From JAJEEA01 sp965243615 (GTDB lineage Bacteria > Acidobacteriota > Vicinamibacteria > Vicinamibacterales > UBA8438), in assembly GCA_965243615.1 (NCBI GenBank), contig CBDEVO010000003.1:4960001-5024000 (forward strand): a stretch of 64,000 nt of DNA, written 5' to 3'. The position numbers and the translations under genes were made by a program. Positions 1 to 8,560 of the stretch are shown here, piece after piece. The first letter of the stretch is position 1. Each line of letters begins with the position of its first letter. A model generated the notes under the pieces. The model saw nothing but the letters and a program-made list of their open reading frames with translations, was not told where the DNA came from and did not search any database.

Positions 1-1544
1 TACGAGCCGAAGCGGAACGCGGTGAACGTCGGCTGGATCTCCAGATTCCGGCTCGTCGACAGGCCCGTCATCCCGTCGAGGACCCCCATCTGGGGCAGGA
101 ACCCGGCGATGTCGCGCGAGACCGGCGACCACACGATGGTCTCGTCCTTGTCGCGGATCTGCCGGACGATCTGGAACCCCCACGTGTGCGGGGCATTGCC
201 CGGCCGCGCCGGATACCGCAGGCTCTTGAACGGGATGGCCATCTCGGCCGTGAACCCGTCCGCGACCGGCTGGCCGCCACTCGTGTAGAGGGCGTCCCAC
301 GACCGGTCGCCTCGCGGGACGCCGCCGCGGCCGCCGCCGCTGAACCCGCCGCCCCGGCCGCCGGAGACGATGGAGTCGCCCTGCACCCCGTAGCCGTTGA
401 CCTGGAACACGTAGGCCCGCTGCTGGTCGAGGAACGGGTCGAAGTAGACCGAGATGGTGTCGTCGGAGAAGCCCGCCCGGTCGCGGTCGACCCGGCTCGC
501 CCGCAGGATCTCGGGGTTCTCGTACTTGGCGTGGAACCCGAGATAGAGATGGGTGTCGTCGTAGGCGACGAAGACGTCGGTGTCCTCGCTGGCCGGGGCG
601 CCGTCGACCGGCTCCCGCTGCACGAACTCGGTGATGCGCGCCGCGTTGCTCCAGACCGCGTCGTCGAGCAGGCCGTCGACGGCCGGCGGGTTGGTCGTCC
701 GCCGCGGCCTCACCGTCACCCGCCCCGTGAGCACGCCGGCGTCTCCGGCCGGCGGTACCGGGGCAAATCCGGCGCCCCCGCCGGCCGTAGCCGACGCGGC
801 CGTGCGCCCCCCGCGGCCGCGTCCGGGGCGGCGCGGGGGCGGCGCGGGGGCGGAGCCGGACCCGCCGCCCGGCGCCGCGACCGCCGAGGCGGGGTCGGGG
901 CGGGGGGGGACCCGCGCCCCTGCCGCGACCGGCCCCGCAACCGCTGTCGCCATCCGGGCTTCCGCTCCCGGTCGGGCCGGGGCCGGACGCTCCGGCCGCA
1001 CGCGTCCGGAGAGCCCCTGCAGCACCTCCGTCGCAATCCGATCCTGCAGGGCGAACAGCTCGTCGGCGCGACCGTCGATCTTGGCGATCTCCCGGACCGT
1101 CCCGGACTCGACATCGACGACGCGGGCGACGATCCGCAGCCGGTGGTCCACCCGCTGGAAACCGCCCGCCACCAGCCACGAAACGCCGGCCTCCCGCGCC
1201 TCCTCGCGCGCGCGGCTCTCGTCGTTTCCGGCGCCGGCGCGGGATCCGGCGACGCCGGGCGCCCAACGGTCCATGACCGCGAGTCCGCCCGACCGCTGCA
1301 TGCCGGAGATGACCGTCTCCGCGATACCCGTGCCCAGCCAATCGTCGCCGGGCCGGCCCGAGACGTTCACGAAGGGCATGACCGCCACCACCGGCGGAAC
1401 GCCGGCAACGGGTCGCGGCGCGGTCTCGGCGCCCCCGTTCGGCTGGGCGAGCGCCTGCCCGCCGGCGACGATCACACCCGCCACCACACCTGCCGCCGAC
1501 ATCGCCTCGATGGCGCGGCCCGAGAAGGACTTCCTTGTAAGCAA
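1..1544 (-). CDS. Exported TolB-like / CBM9-DUF5916 protein, C-terminus off the window
   Basis: The reading frame is open from a TTG at 1544 to the left edge, so only about 514 N-terminal residues are seen. TTG 1544 follows a GGGGAG-type ribosome site; an in-frame ATG at 1502 is the alternative. The order is a short hydrophobic leader ending near LAQP, a TolB-amino-terminal/FlgO-like domain (VAVMPFVNVSG, then DWLGTGIAETV), a Pro/Ala/Gly/Arg linker of about 100 residues, then a CBM9-like domain continuing into DUF5916 (motifs DDAVWSNA, DDTHLYLGF, YVFQVNGYG, EMAIPFKSLRY). DUF5916 proteins are usually large, exported, outer-membrane-associated proteins of unknown substrate. The fusion to a TolB-like domain is unusual. 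Transcribed away from the pca operon. Confidence 0.8.
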   Translation of the reverse strand, partial: MLTRKSFSGRAIEAMSAAGVVAGVIVAGGQALAQPNGGAETAPRPVAGVPPVVAVMPFVNVSGRPGDDWLGTGIAETVISGMQRSGGLAVMDRWAPGVAGSRAGAGNDESRAREEAREAGVSWLVAGGFQRVDHRLRIVARVVDVESGTVREIAKIDGRADELFALQDRIATEVLQGLSGRVRPERPAPARPGAEARMATAVAGPVAAGARVPPRPDPASAVAAPGGGSGSAPAPPPRRPGRGRGGRTAASATAGGGAGFAPVPPAGDAGVLTGRVTVRPRRTTNPPAVDGLLDDAVWSNAARITEFVQREPVDGAPASEDTDVFVAYDDTHLYLGFHAKYENPEILRASRVDRDRAGFSDDTISVYFDPFLDQQRAYVFQVNGYGVQGDSIVSGGRGGGFSGGGRGGVPRGDRSWDALYTSGGQPVADGFTAEMAIPFKSLRYPARPGNAPHTWGFQIVRQIRDKDETIVWSPVSRDIAGFLPQMGVLDGMTGLSTSRNLEIQPTFTAFRFGS

Positions 1545-1874
1545 CGTCTCACTCCCCGACGTGAGATCCGACCGGCCTCGATCCCCTTATCGGCCCGCGA
1601 GGCCGGTTGCGGCACGTCCGCTCATGCAACCCTTCCGCACCGGCGCCGTCGACCGCCGAGCGCGTCGCCGGCACAGGGTGCCGAAGGCGCCACGCGTTGA
1701 CGGGCGGGAACCGGGACGGCGCACCTGCCGTGCGGCCCGGCACGCGCATGACGGACAGAGCGTCCTCGCTAGTATCATAGCAGTCGCGAGCACCGAGTCC
1801 GTGCAGCCGCCGGCAACCGCGGGCAACAACGGGCAGCCTGGCGCCACGGCCGGACCGGGCCGGAACACGACCGT
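1545..1874. other. Divergent intergenic region
   Basis: This 330-base stretch lies between the left-edge minus-strand gene and pcaH. It must hold both promoters. An AT-richer patch with an imperfect dyad (CTAGTATCATAG, about 1769-1780) is the only obvious regulatory candidate. No small gene was recognised. Confidence 0.4.
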
Positions 1875-2591
1875 ATGGGTAGCGACAGCACGCCGATTCA
1901 CGGCTATCGACGTCCGTCGGCGGACTGCCATCCCCCGAACGACGCGCCGGGCTACCGGTCCACGGCGGCCCGGCATCCGACCCGCCCGCTCGTGGTCATC
2001 CCGCAGACCCTCTCCGAGATCACCGGGCCGGTGTACGGCCACGACGACCCCGGGCCGCTCGATCACGACCTGACGCGGCAGCACGACGGCGAGCCCCTCG
2101 GCGAGCGCATCATCGTCACCGGCCGGGTCCTCGACGAGGACGGCCGGCCGGTCCCCGAGACCCTGGTCGAGGTATGGCAGGCGAACGCGGCCGGCCGCTA
2201 CGCGCACGCGGAGGACCGGCACGACGCGCCCCTCGACCCGAACTTTTCCGGGGCCGGGCGCGCGCTGACCAACGCGGACGGCGAGTTCCGGTTCGTGACC
2301 ATCAAGCCCGGCGCGTACCCGTGGCAGAACCACGAGAACGCCTGGCGCCCCGCCCACGTGCACTTCTCGGTGTTCGGGCCCAGCTTCCTGACCCGGCTCG
2401 TGACCCAGATGTACTTCCCCGGGGATCCCGTGCTCGCCTTCGATCCGATCTTCAACGCCGTTCCCGGCGAGTCGGCCCGTCGGCGCCTCATCGCGTCGTT
2501 CGAGCTCGACGTCACCGAGCCGGGCCGGGCGCTGGGCTACCGCTTCGACATCGTGCTGCGCGGGCGCGACGCCACGCCGATGGAGGCCTGA
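1875..2591 (+). CDS. pcaH: Protocatechuate 3,4-dioxygenase beta subunit
   Basis: Cytoplasmic intradiol dioxygenase subunit of 238 residues that cleaves protocatechuate to 3-carboxy-cis,cis-muconate with PcaG. The beta subunit carries the non-heme Fe(III). The four ligands of the family can be placed by spacing: Tyr109 (GRYAHAED), Tyr148 (GAYPWQN), His161 and His163 (PAHVHF). The N-terminal extension (HGYRRPSADCHPP) and the ITGPVYG segment are typical PcaH features. The start is ATG 1875. pcaG follows after 4 bases, so the two subunits are likely translated together. First gene of a five-gene pca operon. Length and motifs are normal for the family. Confidence 0.95.
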   Translation: MGSDSTPIHGYRRPSADCHPPNDAPGYRSTAARHPTRPLVVIPQTLSEITGPVYGHDDPGPLDHDLTRQHDGEPLGERIIVTGRVLDEDGRPVPETLVEVWQANAAGRYAHAEDRHDAPLDPNFSGAGRALTNADGEFRFVTIKPGAYPWQNHENAWRPAHVHFSVFGPSFLTRLVTQMYFPGDPVLAFDPIFNAVPGESARRRLIASFELDVTEPGRALGYRFDIVLRGRDATPMEA

Positions 2592-2595
2592 ACGG

Positions 2596-3153
2596 GTGCG
2601 GTTGCTGACGCCGTCGCAGACCGTCGGGCCGTTCTTCGCCATTCTCGTGCCTCAGCGGGGCCGCGTGCGGCTGCGCGCGGACGGGACCGCCGGAGCGCCG
2701 ATCCGCGTGGAAGGCGCGGTGCGGGACGGCAGCGGCGTCGCAGTCCCCGACGCGCTGATCGAGATCTGGCAGGCCGACGCGGGGGGCCGGTGCCACCACC
2801 CCGAGGACCCGCGCCGCGACGGCTGCGACCAGTCCTTCACCGGCTTCGGCCGGGTGCATACCGACCCCGCGGGCCGCTTCGGCATCGAGACCGTCAAGCC
2901 GGGCCGGGTGCCCGGCCCCGGCCGGCTGCAGGCGCCGCACCTGCTGGTCGGCCTGTTCGCGCGCGGCCTGCTCGCGAGACTGGTCACCCGCATCTACTTC
3001 GACGACGAACCGTCCAACGCCGGCGATCCGATCCTGGACCGCGTTCCCGCCGACCGCCGACCGACCCTCGTCGCCGCGCGGCTCCGCGACGGCGCCTACC
3101 GCTTCGACATCGCCCTGCAGGGGCCGGACGAAACGGTCTTCTTCGACGTGTGA
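2596..3153 (+). CDS. pcaG: Protocatechuate 3,4-dioxygenase alpha subunit
   Basis: 185-residue alpha subunit of protocatechuate 3,4-dioxygenase, partner of PcaH. The GTG start at 2596 gives the family N-terminus LLTPSQTVGPFF. The middle (DALIEIWQADAGG, then FTGFGRVHTD and TVKPGRVP) matches the intradiol dioxygenase fold. It lacks the full Fe ligand set, as expected for alpha chains: the beta-subunit His pair is replaced by APHLLV. The C-terminus YRFDIALQGPDETVFFDV is characteristic. It sits 4 bases after pcaH and 5 bases before pcaB. Confidence 0.95.
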   Translation: MRLLTPSQTVGPFFAILVPQRGRVRLRADGTAGAPIRVEGAVRDGSGVAVPDALIEIWQADAGGRCHHPEDPRRDGCDQSFTGFGRVHTDPAGRFGIETVKPGRVPGPGRLQAPHLLVGLFARGLLARLVTRIYFDDEPSNAGDPILDRVPADRRPTLVAARLRDGAYRFDIALQGPDETVFFDV

Positions 3154-3158
3154 TCCAC

Positions 3159-4511
3159 ATGAACGCCGACCGCCTCCACGCGCGATTGCTCGGCGATCCC
3201 GACCTCATCGGACGGTTCGACGGCCGGGCGCAGCTCCAGGCGATGCTCGACGTCGAAGCGGCCCTCGCCGAGGCGGAAGCGGACGTCGGCGTCGTGCCCG
3301 CCGCGTGCGTCGCGCCAATCAAGGCCGCCGCGGACGCCGACCTCTACGACCGCGCGCGCCTCGCCGTGGAGGCGGCCGGCGACGGCAACCCCGTCATTCC
3401 GGTGGTCCGTCACCTCACCGCGAGGGTCGCCGCCGCCGACCCCGACGCGGCGCGCTACGTGCACTGGGGCGCGACCAGCCAGGACGTGATGGACACGGGA
3501 CTGGCGCTGCAGCTCCGGGACGCGGTGCCCGCCGTGGCCGGGCATCTCCGGCGCGCGGAGCGGGCCGCGGCGGGACTCGCGCGCCGCCACGCCGACGCCA
3601 CGATGCCGGGCCGCACGTGGCTGCAGCAGGCGACGCCGATCACGTTCGGGCTCAAGGCGGCGGGATGGGCCGACGCCCTCGGCCGGACCCGCCGCGAGCT
3701 GGAGGCGGCCCTCGACCGCGCCCTGGTCCTGCAGCTCGGGGGCGCCGCCGGCACCCTCGCCGCCCTCGGGACGCGGGGCCTCGCGGTGACCGACGCGCTC
3801 GCGGCCCGCCTCGATCTGCGGCCGGCGGCCACCCCCTGGCACGCCCACCGCGACCGCTTGGCGCAGCTCGGGTGCACCCTGGGTGTGGCGAGCGGCGCCG
3901 CCGGCAAGATCGCCCGCGACCTCTCCCTGCTGGCCCAGACCGAGGTCGGGGAGGCGGCCGAGGGCGCGACGGCGGGGCGCGGCGGCTCGTCGACGATGCC
4001 GCAGAAGCGCAACCCGGTCTCGGCCTCGGTGGCGCTGGCCGCGGCGGGCCGCACCCCGGGGCTCGTCGCGGCCCTCCTGGGCGCGATGGTGCAGGAGCAC
4101 GAGCGCGGCCTCGGCGGCTGGCAGGTCGAGTGGGACGTGCTCCCCGAGCTGGTGCTGGCCGCCGCCGGCGGGACCCGGGCGACGGCCGAGGCGCTCGAAG
4201 GGTTGTCGGTGGACACCGGCCGCATGCGGGCCAACCTCGACGCGTCGGGCGGCGGGCTGCTGGCCGAGGCGGTGGCGATGGCCCTGGCCGAGGCCGTCGG
4301 CAAGCACGAGGCGCACGCGAGCGTCGCGGCCGGCTGCCGGCGCGCGGCCCGGGAGAAACGGCCGCTGGCCGACGTGCTCGCGGAGGACCCCGCCGTCGGC
4401 CGTCACCTCGACCGTGCCCGGATCACCGAGCTGCTCTCGCCCGACAACTACCTCGGGGCCTCGCGGCGCTTCATCGAGCGCGTCCTCGAGGGGGTGGACG
4501 ACGATGCCTGA
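3159..4511 (+). CDS. pcaB: 3-Carboxy-cis,cis-muconate cycloisomerase
   Basis: 450-residue member of the fumarase/aspartase (class II cycloisomerase) superfamily that lactonises 3-carboxymuconate to 4-carboxymuconolactone. The superfamily signature SSTMPQKRNP lies near residue 277, and the upstream HWGATSQDVMDT motif supplies the conserved active-site region. The start chosen is ATG 3159, five bases after the pcaG stop. A GTG at 3150, overlapping the pcaG stop, would add three residues. The end overlaps the pcaD start by 8 bases (ATGCCTGA), implying translational coupling. Very GC-rich but complete. Confidence 0.93.
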   Translation: MNADRLHARLLGDPDLIGRFDGRAQLQAMLDVEAALAEAEADVGVVPAACVAPIKAAADADLYDRARLAVEAAGDGNPVIPVVRHLTARVAAADPDAARYVHWGATSQDVMDTGLALQLRDAVPAVAGHLRRAERAAAGLARRHADATMPGRTWLQQATPITFGLKAAGWADALGRTRRELEAALDRALVLQLGGAAGTLAALGTRGLAVTDALAARLDLRPAATPWHAHRDRLAQLGCTLGVASGAAGKIARDLSLLAQTEVGEAAEGATAGRGGSSTMPQKRNPVSASVALAAAGRTPGLVAALLGAMVQEHERGLGGWQVEWDVLPELVLAAAGGTRATAEALEGLSVDTGRMRANLDASGGGLLAEAVAMALAEAVGKHEAHASVAAGCRRAAREKRPLADVLAEDPAVGRHLDRARITELLSPDNYLGASRRFIERVLEGVDDDA

Positions 4512-5292
4512 GACCGACGCCGACGGATGCCGCCTGTCCTGGACCGCGCAGGGGCCCGCGGACGCCCCCGCGTTGCTGCTCCTCCACGCCCTGGGAACGA
4601 CCGTCGACCTGTGGAGACCGCAGGTCGACCGCCTCGCCGCCACGTTCCGGGTCGTCCGGTTCGACACCCGCGGCCACGGCGCGTCCGACGCACCGCCCGG
4701 GCCCTACGCCCTCGACCGGCTCGGACGCGACGCCCTCGCGGTCCTCGACGCCGCCGGCGCGCGGCGGGCGCACGTCTGCGGCGTCTCCCTGGGCGGACAG
4801 ACCGCCCTCTGGCTCGCCGTCCACGCGCCCGAGCGGGTCGCCGGCGTCGTGGCCGCCAACACCGGCGCGCGCATCGGCACCACCGCCCTCTGGGACCAGC
4901 GCATCCGCGCCGCCGAAACGCTGGGCATGCCTGCCCTCGTCGAGCCCGCCATGGCCCGCTGGTTCACCCCCCGGTTTCGACGCCGTGATCCCGAGACGGT
5001 CGACCGATTCCGGACTATGCTGCGTGCCTCCTCCCCCACCGGCTACGCCGGCTGCTGCGCCGCCCTGCGCGACGCCGACCTCCGCGCCGATCTCCTTCGC
5101 ATCGAGCGCCCCACGCTGGTGATCGTCGGCGCCGACGACGGTGCGACCCCGCCGGCCGCGGGCCGCGCCATCTGCGAGCAAGTCGCCGGCGCCGAGCTGC
5201 TCGCCCTCGACGCCGCCCATCTCGCCAACGTCGAGCGGCCCGAAGCGTTCACCGCGGGGGTACTCGCCTTCCTCACGCGCCTTCCGGCCTGA
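4504..5292 (+). CDS. pcaD: 3-Oxoadipate enol-lactonase
   Basis: 262-residue alpha/beta hydrolase that opens 3-oxoadipate enol-lactone to 3-oxoadipate. The nucleophile elbow GVSLGG places Ser95, an acid lies in VGADDGATPP, and the catalytic His239 lies in DAAHLANVERP, which is the usual PcaD arrangement. The oxyanion region is LHALGTTVDLW. The ATG at 4504 lies inside the end of pcaB, an 8-base overlap. No fusion to PcaC is present, unlike the PcaL fusions of some bacteria; the decarboxylase is a separate gene 165 bases on. Confidence 0.93.
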   Translation: MPETDADGCRLSWTAQGPADAPALLLLHALGTTVDLWRPQVDRLAATFRVVRFDTRGHGASDAPPGPYALDRLGRDALAVLDAAGARRAHVCGVSLGGQTALWLAVHAPERVAGVVAANTGARIGTTALWDQRIRAAETLGMPALVEPAMARWFTPRFRRRDPETVDRFRTMLRASSPTGYAGCCAALRDADLRADLLRIERPTLVIVGADDGATPPAAGRAICEQVAGAELLALDAAHLANVERPEAFTAGVLAFLTRLPA

Positions 5293-5457
5293 CGCCGCGG
5301 GCTCGAGCCGACCGCCGTCGCCTGAATGCGTCCACAATGCCGTCCGGTCGTTCCCCGGCGCCTGCTCGACGCGGCCATGCGGTACGATCACGATGCGGGA
5401 GCCGACCCGCGGGTGCGGACCGCAGCGAACGGATCACGCAACGAGAATGGACGACCG

Positions 5458-5835
5458 ATGGACGAGAAGCAGCGGCATGCGGCGGGCATGCGGGTCCGGC
5501 GCGACATTCTCGGCGATACCTACGTCGACCGGGTGGTCGCCGACACCACGGGCGCGAGCAGCGACTTCCAGGACCTGATCACCCGGTACGCGTGGGGTGA
5601 GATCTGGACACGGCCCGGTCTCGACGAGCGAACCCGCCGGGTGCTGGTCATCGGCACCCTGCTCGCCCTCAAGCAGTGGGACCAGTTCCGGCTCCACGTC
5701 CGCGGGGCCCTCGCCCAAGGCGGGTTCACGGCCGCCGACCTGCAGGAGATCGTCCTCCAGCAGTCCATCTACTGCGGCGCGCCGGCCGCCCACACCGCCA
5801 TGCGCATCACGCGCGAGCTGTTGGCCGAGCAGTAG
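5458..5835 (+). CDS. pcaC: 4-Carboxymuconolactone decarboxylase
   Basis: 125-residue CMD/AhpD-like protein that decarboxylates 4-carboxymuconolactone to the enol-lactone used by PcaD. Recognisable family motifs are ILGDTYVDR, YAWGEIWTRPGLDERTRR, LHVRGALAQGG and LQQSIYCGAPAA. The ATG at 5458 gives the usual family length; an open frame extends back to 5326 but that part is not family-like. The gap after pcaD (165 bases) contains no recognisable gene. With pcaHGBD this completes protocatechuate to 3-oxoadipate. Genes for 3-oxoadipate CoA transfer and thiolysis (pcaIJ, pcaF) are not in the window. Confidence 0.92.
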   Translation: MDEKQRHAAGMRVRRDILGDTYVDRVVADTTGASSDFQDLITRYAWGEIWTRPGLDERTRRVLVIGTLLALKQWDQFRLHVRGALAQGGFTAADLQEIVLQQSIYCGAPAAHTAMRITRELLAEQ

Positions 5836-5915
5836 CTGAGCGCGTAACCGGACGCGAGGCCGGATCGCTCCCGGGGGCGGCTCGCGACCGGCCAAGGTCC
5901 GTTTCCCCGGCGGGA

Positions 5916-7802
5916 CTACCGCAACCGGCCGACCCGCTCCGGCACGCACACCGCGCCCGAGTCTTCCCACTTGTTGTCGGTGAGCTGGCGGACGTCGGTG
6001 CCGTCGGCGCGCATCGCGAAGATCTCGCCGTAGGGCTGCGGCACCGAGTCGTAGAGGGCCATCTCGTCCTTGAACCCGGTGCGCGAGCTGCTGAAGACGA
6101 TCCACTCGCCGCCCCCGCACCACGTCGAGTGGGCGTCGTTCCCGGGCGCGTGGGTCAGCCGGCGGAGGTCGGTGCCGTCGGGCCGCACCGTGTACAGCTC
6201 GAAGTCGCCGTCGCGGTTCGAGGTGAACAGGATGCGCGAGCCGTCGGGCGACCAGTGCGGGAAGTTGCTGTAGTAGTCGGGGCCGGTGAGGGCCACCGGG
6301 TCGCCCCCGTCCGCGGGGACGACGAAGAGCCGGCGCCCGCCCTTGTAGACGATGCGGCCGCCGTCGGGCGACCAGCTCGGGAACCCGTTGTTCACCTCGT
6401 CGTCCACCACCATCCGCAGGTCGGCGCCGTCGGGGTCGATCACCGCGACCTGGGCCGCCGGGAGGCCGGGGCGCCGGAAGTAGCGGCCGACGGAGAGGAC
6501 GATCTCGTCGCGGGCGGCGGACCAGTCGGCGGAGAACGCGCTGGTCCCCTCGCGGTGGAAGAGCGTCTGCTGGCCGGAACCGTCCACGGACATGATCTCG
6601 AGGCTGGAATCGCTCGGGTTCGACGACTCGAGCCCGGTGGCGTCCGAGAACCGATCGCGGTACTGGCTGAAGATCAGTCTGTCGCCGTCCGGCGAGAACG
6701 ACACGAACGGCTCGTGGAGGAAGAGCTCGAACTCGGGGTCGGGGCTGAAGGCGGGCACCATGTGCTGGGTGTAGCCGAGCCGCTCGATGCGCTCGTAGGC
6801 CACCTGCCGGCCGTCGGGCGACCAGCTCGGGCCGCGCACCGCCCCCGCGATCACCGTCTCGACCCGGCGGTCGGGATGCCGGACCCTGAGGCCGCCCTGG
6901 TCTCCGCCGGCGCGGCTCACGTAGCCGATGCGCCCTCCCGGCAGCCACGCCGGCGAGAGCTTCGTCTCGCGCGAGGCGGTGATCTGGACGCGCTCGCCGG
7001 TGGCGACGTCCACCGAGGCGAGCTCGGTGCGGGACTGCCCGCTCTTCGCGAGGTAGGCGCCCACCGGGTCGGTCTCGTAGAAAAGCAGGCGGCTGCCGTC
7101 GGCCGACCAGGACGGGCTGCCCGCCACTCCGCCGGGGCCGGTCAGGCGGCGCAGCCCGGTGCCGTCGGGCCGGACGACATAGATGCCGGTCGACTGCAGG
7201 TGCTCCCACATGCCGGGCTGGTCCCCGGGCTCGGCGTCCCGGTCCGACGTGAACGCTATCCACTCCCCGTCGGGCGACCAGCGGGGACGGAAGTTGCCCG
7301 ACGGGTGGTCGGTCAGGTTCGAGCCGGTCTTCGAGTCGAGGTCGAGCAACCAGACGTCGGCCGTGCCCCGCGCCCGGGTGGAGACGAACGCCAGGGTCCG
7401 TCCGTCCGGCGACAGGGCGCCCTGATCGTCGAACGCGGGGTCATCGGTGAGCTGCTCGAGCCCGGTCCCGTCGGGGCGGATGCGAAAGACCTCGGCCTGC
7501 CCGTCGGGCTCGGCCGTGAACACCACCCACTGCCCGTCCGGGGAGAAGGCGGGCGAGTACTCCAGCCCCAGGTCTGGGACGAGCGACCGCGCGTCGGCGC
7601 CGTCGGCATCGGCGATGAACACCGTCATCACCGGGGTCTGATACAGGTTGAAGAGCACCTGGTGCGGGGCCGGCGCCGTGTCCGCGGCCGGCGCCCCGGA
7701 CTGGGCGGCGGGGACGGCGTCGGGCTCCGGAACGGACTGCGCCGCGGCGGACGGCCCGACGCCCATAACAATCACGGCACCGAGGGTCAGTGTTCTCCTC
7801 AT
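5916..7802 (-). CDS. Exported WD40-like (PD40/TolB-type) beta-propeller protein
   Basis: 628 residues from ATG 7802, chosen because it gives a signal peptide (MRRTLTLGAVIVMG, cleavage near SAAAQ) and a GGAGAGGTGAG ribosome site. An open frame extends upstream to 7901 without support. About ten to eleven PD40 blades follow, each with (F/W)SPDG and often RPDGTxLxxLT, for example FSPDGQWVVF, WSPDGEWIAF and WSPDGSRILF. Such proteins form periplasmic propellers used for binding or protein contacts; no peptidase domain follows. The C-terminus is a short tail after the last blade. It converges with pcaC. Exact function unknown. Confidence 0.85.
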   Translation of the reverse strand: MRRTLTLGAVIVMGVGPSAAAQSVPEPDAVPAAQSGAPAADTAPAPHQVLFNLYQTPVMTVFIADADGADARSLVPDLGLEYSPAFSPDGQWVVFTAEPDGQAEVFRIRPDGTGLEQLTDDPAFDDQGALSPDGRTLAFVSTRARGTADVWLLDLDSKTGSNLTDHPSGNFRPRWSPDGEWIAFTSDRDAEPGDQPGMWEHLQSTGIYVVRPDGTGLRRLTGPGGVAGSPSWSADGSRLLFYETDPVGAYLAKSGQSRTELASVDVATGERVQITASRETKLSPAWLPGGRIGYVSRAGGDQGGLRVRHPDRRVETVIAGAVRGPSWSPDGRQVAYERIERLGYTQHMVPAFSPDPEFELFLHEPFVSFSPDGDRLIFSQYRDRFSDATGLESSNPSDSSLEIMSVDGSGQQTLFHREGTSAFSADWSAARDEIVLSVGRYFRRPGLPAAQVAVIDPDGADLRMVVDDEVNNGFPSWSPDGGRIVYKGGRRLFVVPADGGDPVALTGPDYYSNFPHWSPDGSRILFTSNRDGDFELYTVRPDGTDLRRLTHAPGNDAHSTWCGGGEWIVFSSSRTGFKDEMALYDSVPQPYGEIFAMRADGTDVRQLTDNKWEDSGAVCVPERVGRLR

Positions 7803-7869
7803 CTCACCTCTCCGCTCGACTACCGCAAGCTGCGGGGATCGCCGGCAACCCGGCCCTGGAGCATCCGGC

Positions 7870-7918
7870 AAAAGAGGCCCCGACGCGTTCCGGCCGGCCA
7901 CGCGCCGGCCTGTCGGGG
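7870..7918 (-). terminator. Possible terminator after the di-heme cytochrome
   Basis: An inverted repeat CCCCGAC/GTCGGGG with an inner CCGGCC/GGCCGG block reads, on the minus strand, as a hairpin followed by CTCTTTTG. It lies between the cytochrome stop and the PD40 gene start. The T tract is short, so this is tentative. Confidence 0.35.
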
Positions 7919-7940
7919 TTGCCGCCGCCGGAGGGCGGGC

Positions 7941-8513
7941 TCACTCCGCGCCGCGGGTCCGGGCCAGGTAGTCGACGAGGGCGTCCACGTTCTCCTCGGC
8001 TACCGGCGCCCCCTTGGCGCGCATGTCCGTCACCGTGGCCCGCCAGCGGCTCTCGTTGAAGCGCGCGGTCTCGATGCGGTCGAGCGAGTGGCAGATGGTG
8101 CAGGTGGCGGTAAGATAGCCGCCGGCGGTCGCGGCGTCGGCGAAGACCTCGTCGTCGACGGGAACCACGACGAACTCCCGGGGGAACGGCGTGGAGTCGG
8201 GGCCGAACTCGGCGACGAGCCAGTCGAGCAGCACCGACAGGTCGTGATCGGCGATGATCGCGCCCCGGTCCTGCATGTCGCCGACGAGCTCGCGCCACCC
8301 GGCGCGGTCGAGCGCGTTGTAGGCGTAGTCGTCGATGCCGTGACACGTGGTGCACGACTGGAGGATGACCTGCCTGACCGCCCCCCCCGGCAGCCGGACC
8401 TCCGGCCGGGCGGCGCGCCGGTTGCCCTGGGCCTCGGCTACGACTACCGTCCCGACGAGCGCGGCCAACGCCGCCGCCCATACGACCGCTGTTCGACGAA
8501 TGGTCCCGGTCAC
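7941..8513 (-). CDS. Exported di-heme cytochrome c
   Basis: 190 residues from GTG 8513, preceded by GGAGG. An N-terminal signal/anchor (VVWAAALAALVGTVVVAEAQG) is followed by two CXXCH heme sites: CTTCHGIDDYAYN and CTICHSLDRIE. The spacing, with a WRELVGDM or WRATVTDM segment after each, suggests a tandem duplicated mono-heme domain acting in the periplasm. It is the last gene of a minus-strand group with a DUF1592 gene and a DUF1552 gene. It may accept electrons from, or supply heme-redox function to, the DUF1592 protein. The start is uncertain by a few codons. Confidence 0.82.
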   Translation of the reverse strand: MTGTIRRTAVVWAAALAALVGTVVVAEAQGNRRAARPEVRLPGGAVRQVILQSCTTCHGIDDYAYNALDRAGWRELVGDMQDRGAIIADHDLSVLLDWLVAEFGPDSTPFPREFVVVPVDDEVFADAATAGGYLTATCTICHSLDRIETARFNESRWRATVTDMRAKGAPVAEENVDALVDYLARTRGAE

Positions 8514-8560
8514 CGTCCTCCGCCCCGACACCGCCGTGCTCTCGCGCCCCGCGTCGGGCC

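Noticed and set aside
580..2073. Long plus-strand frame covering the left-edge gene and the pcaH start
   Set aside because: The translation is Pro/Arg/Thr-rich. The opposite strand encodes a recognisable CBM9-DUF5916 protein.
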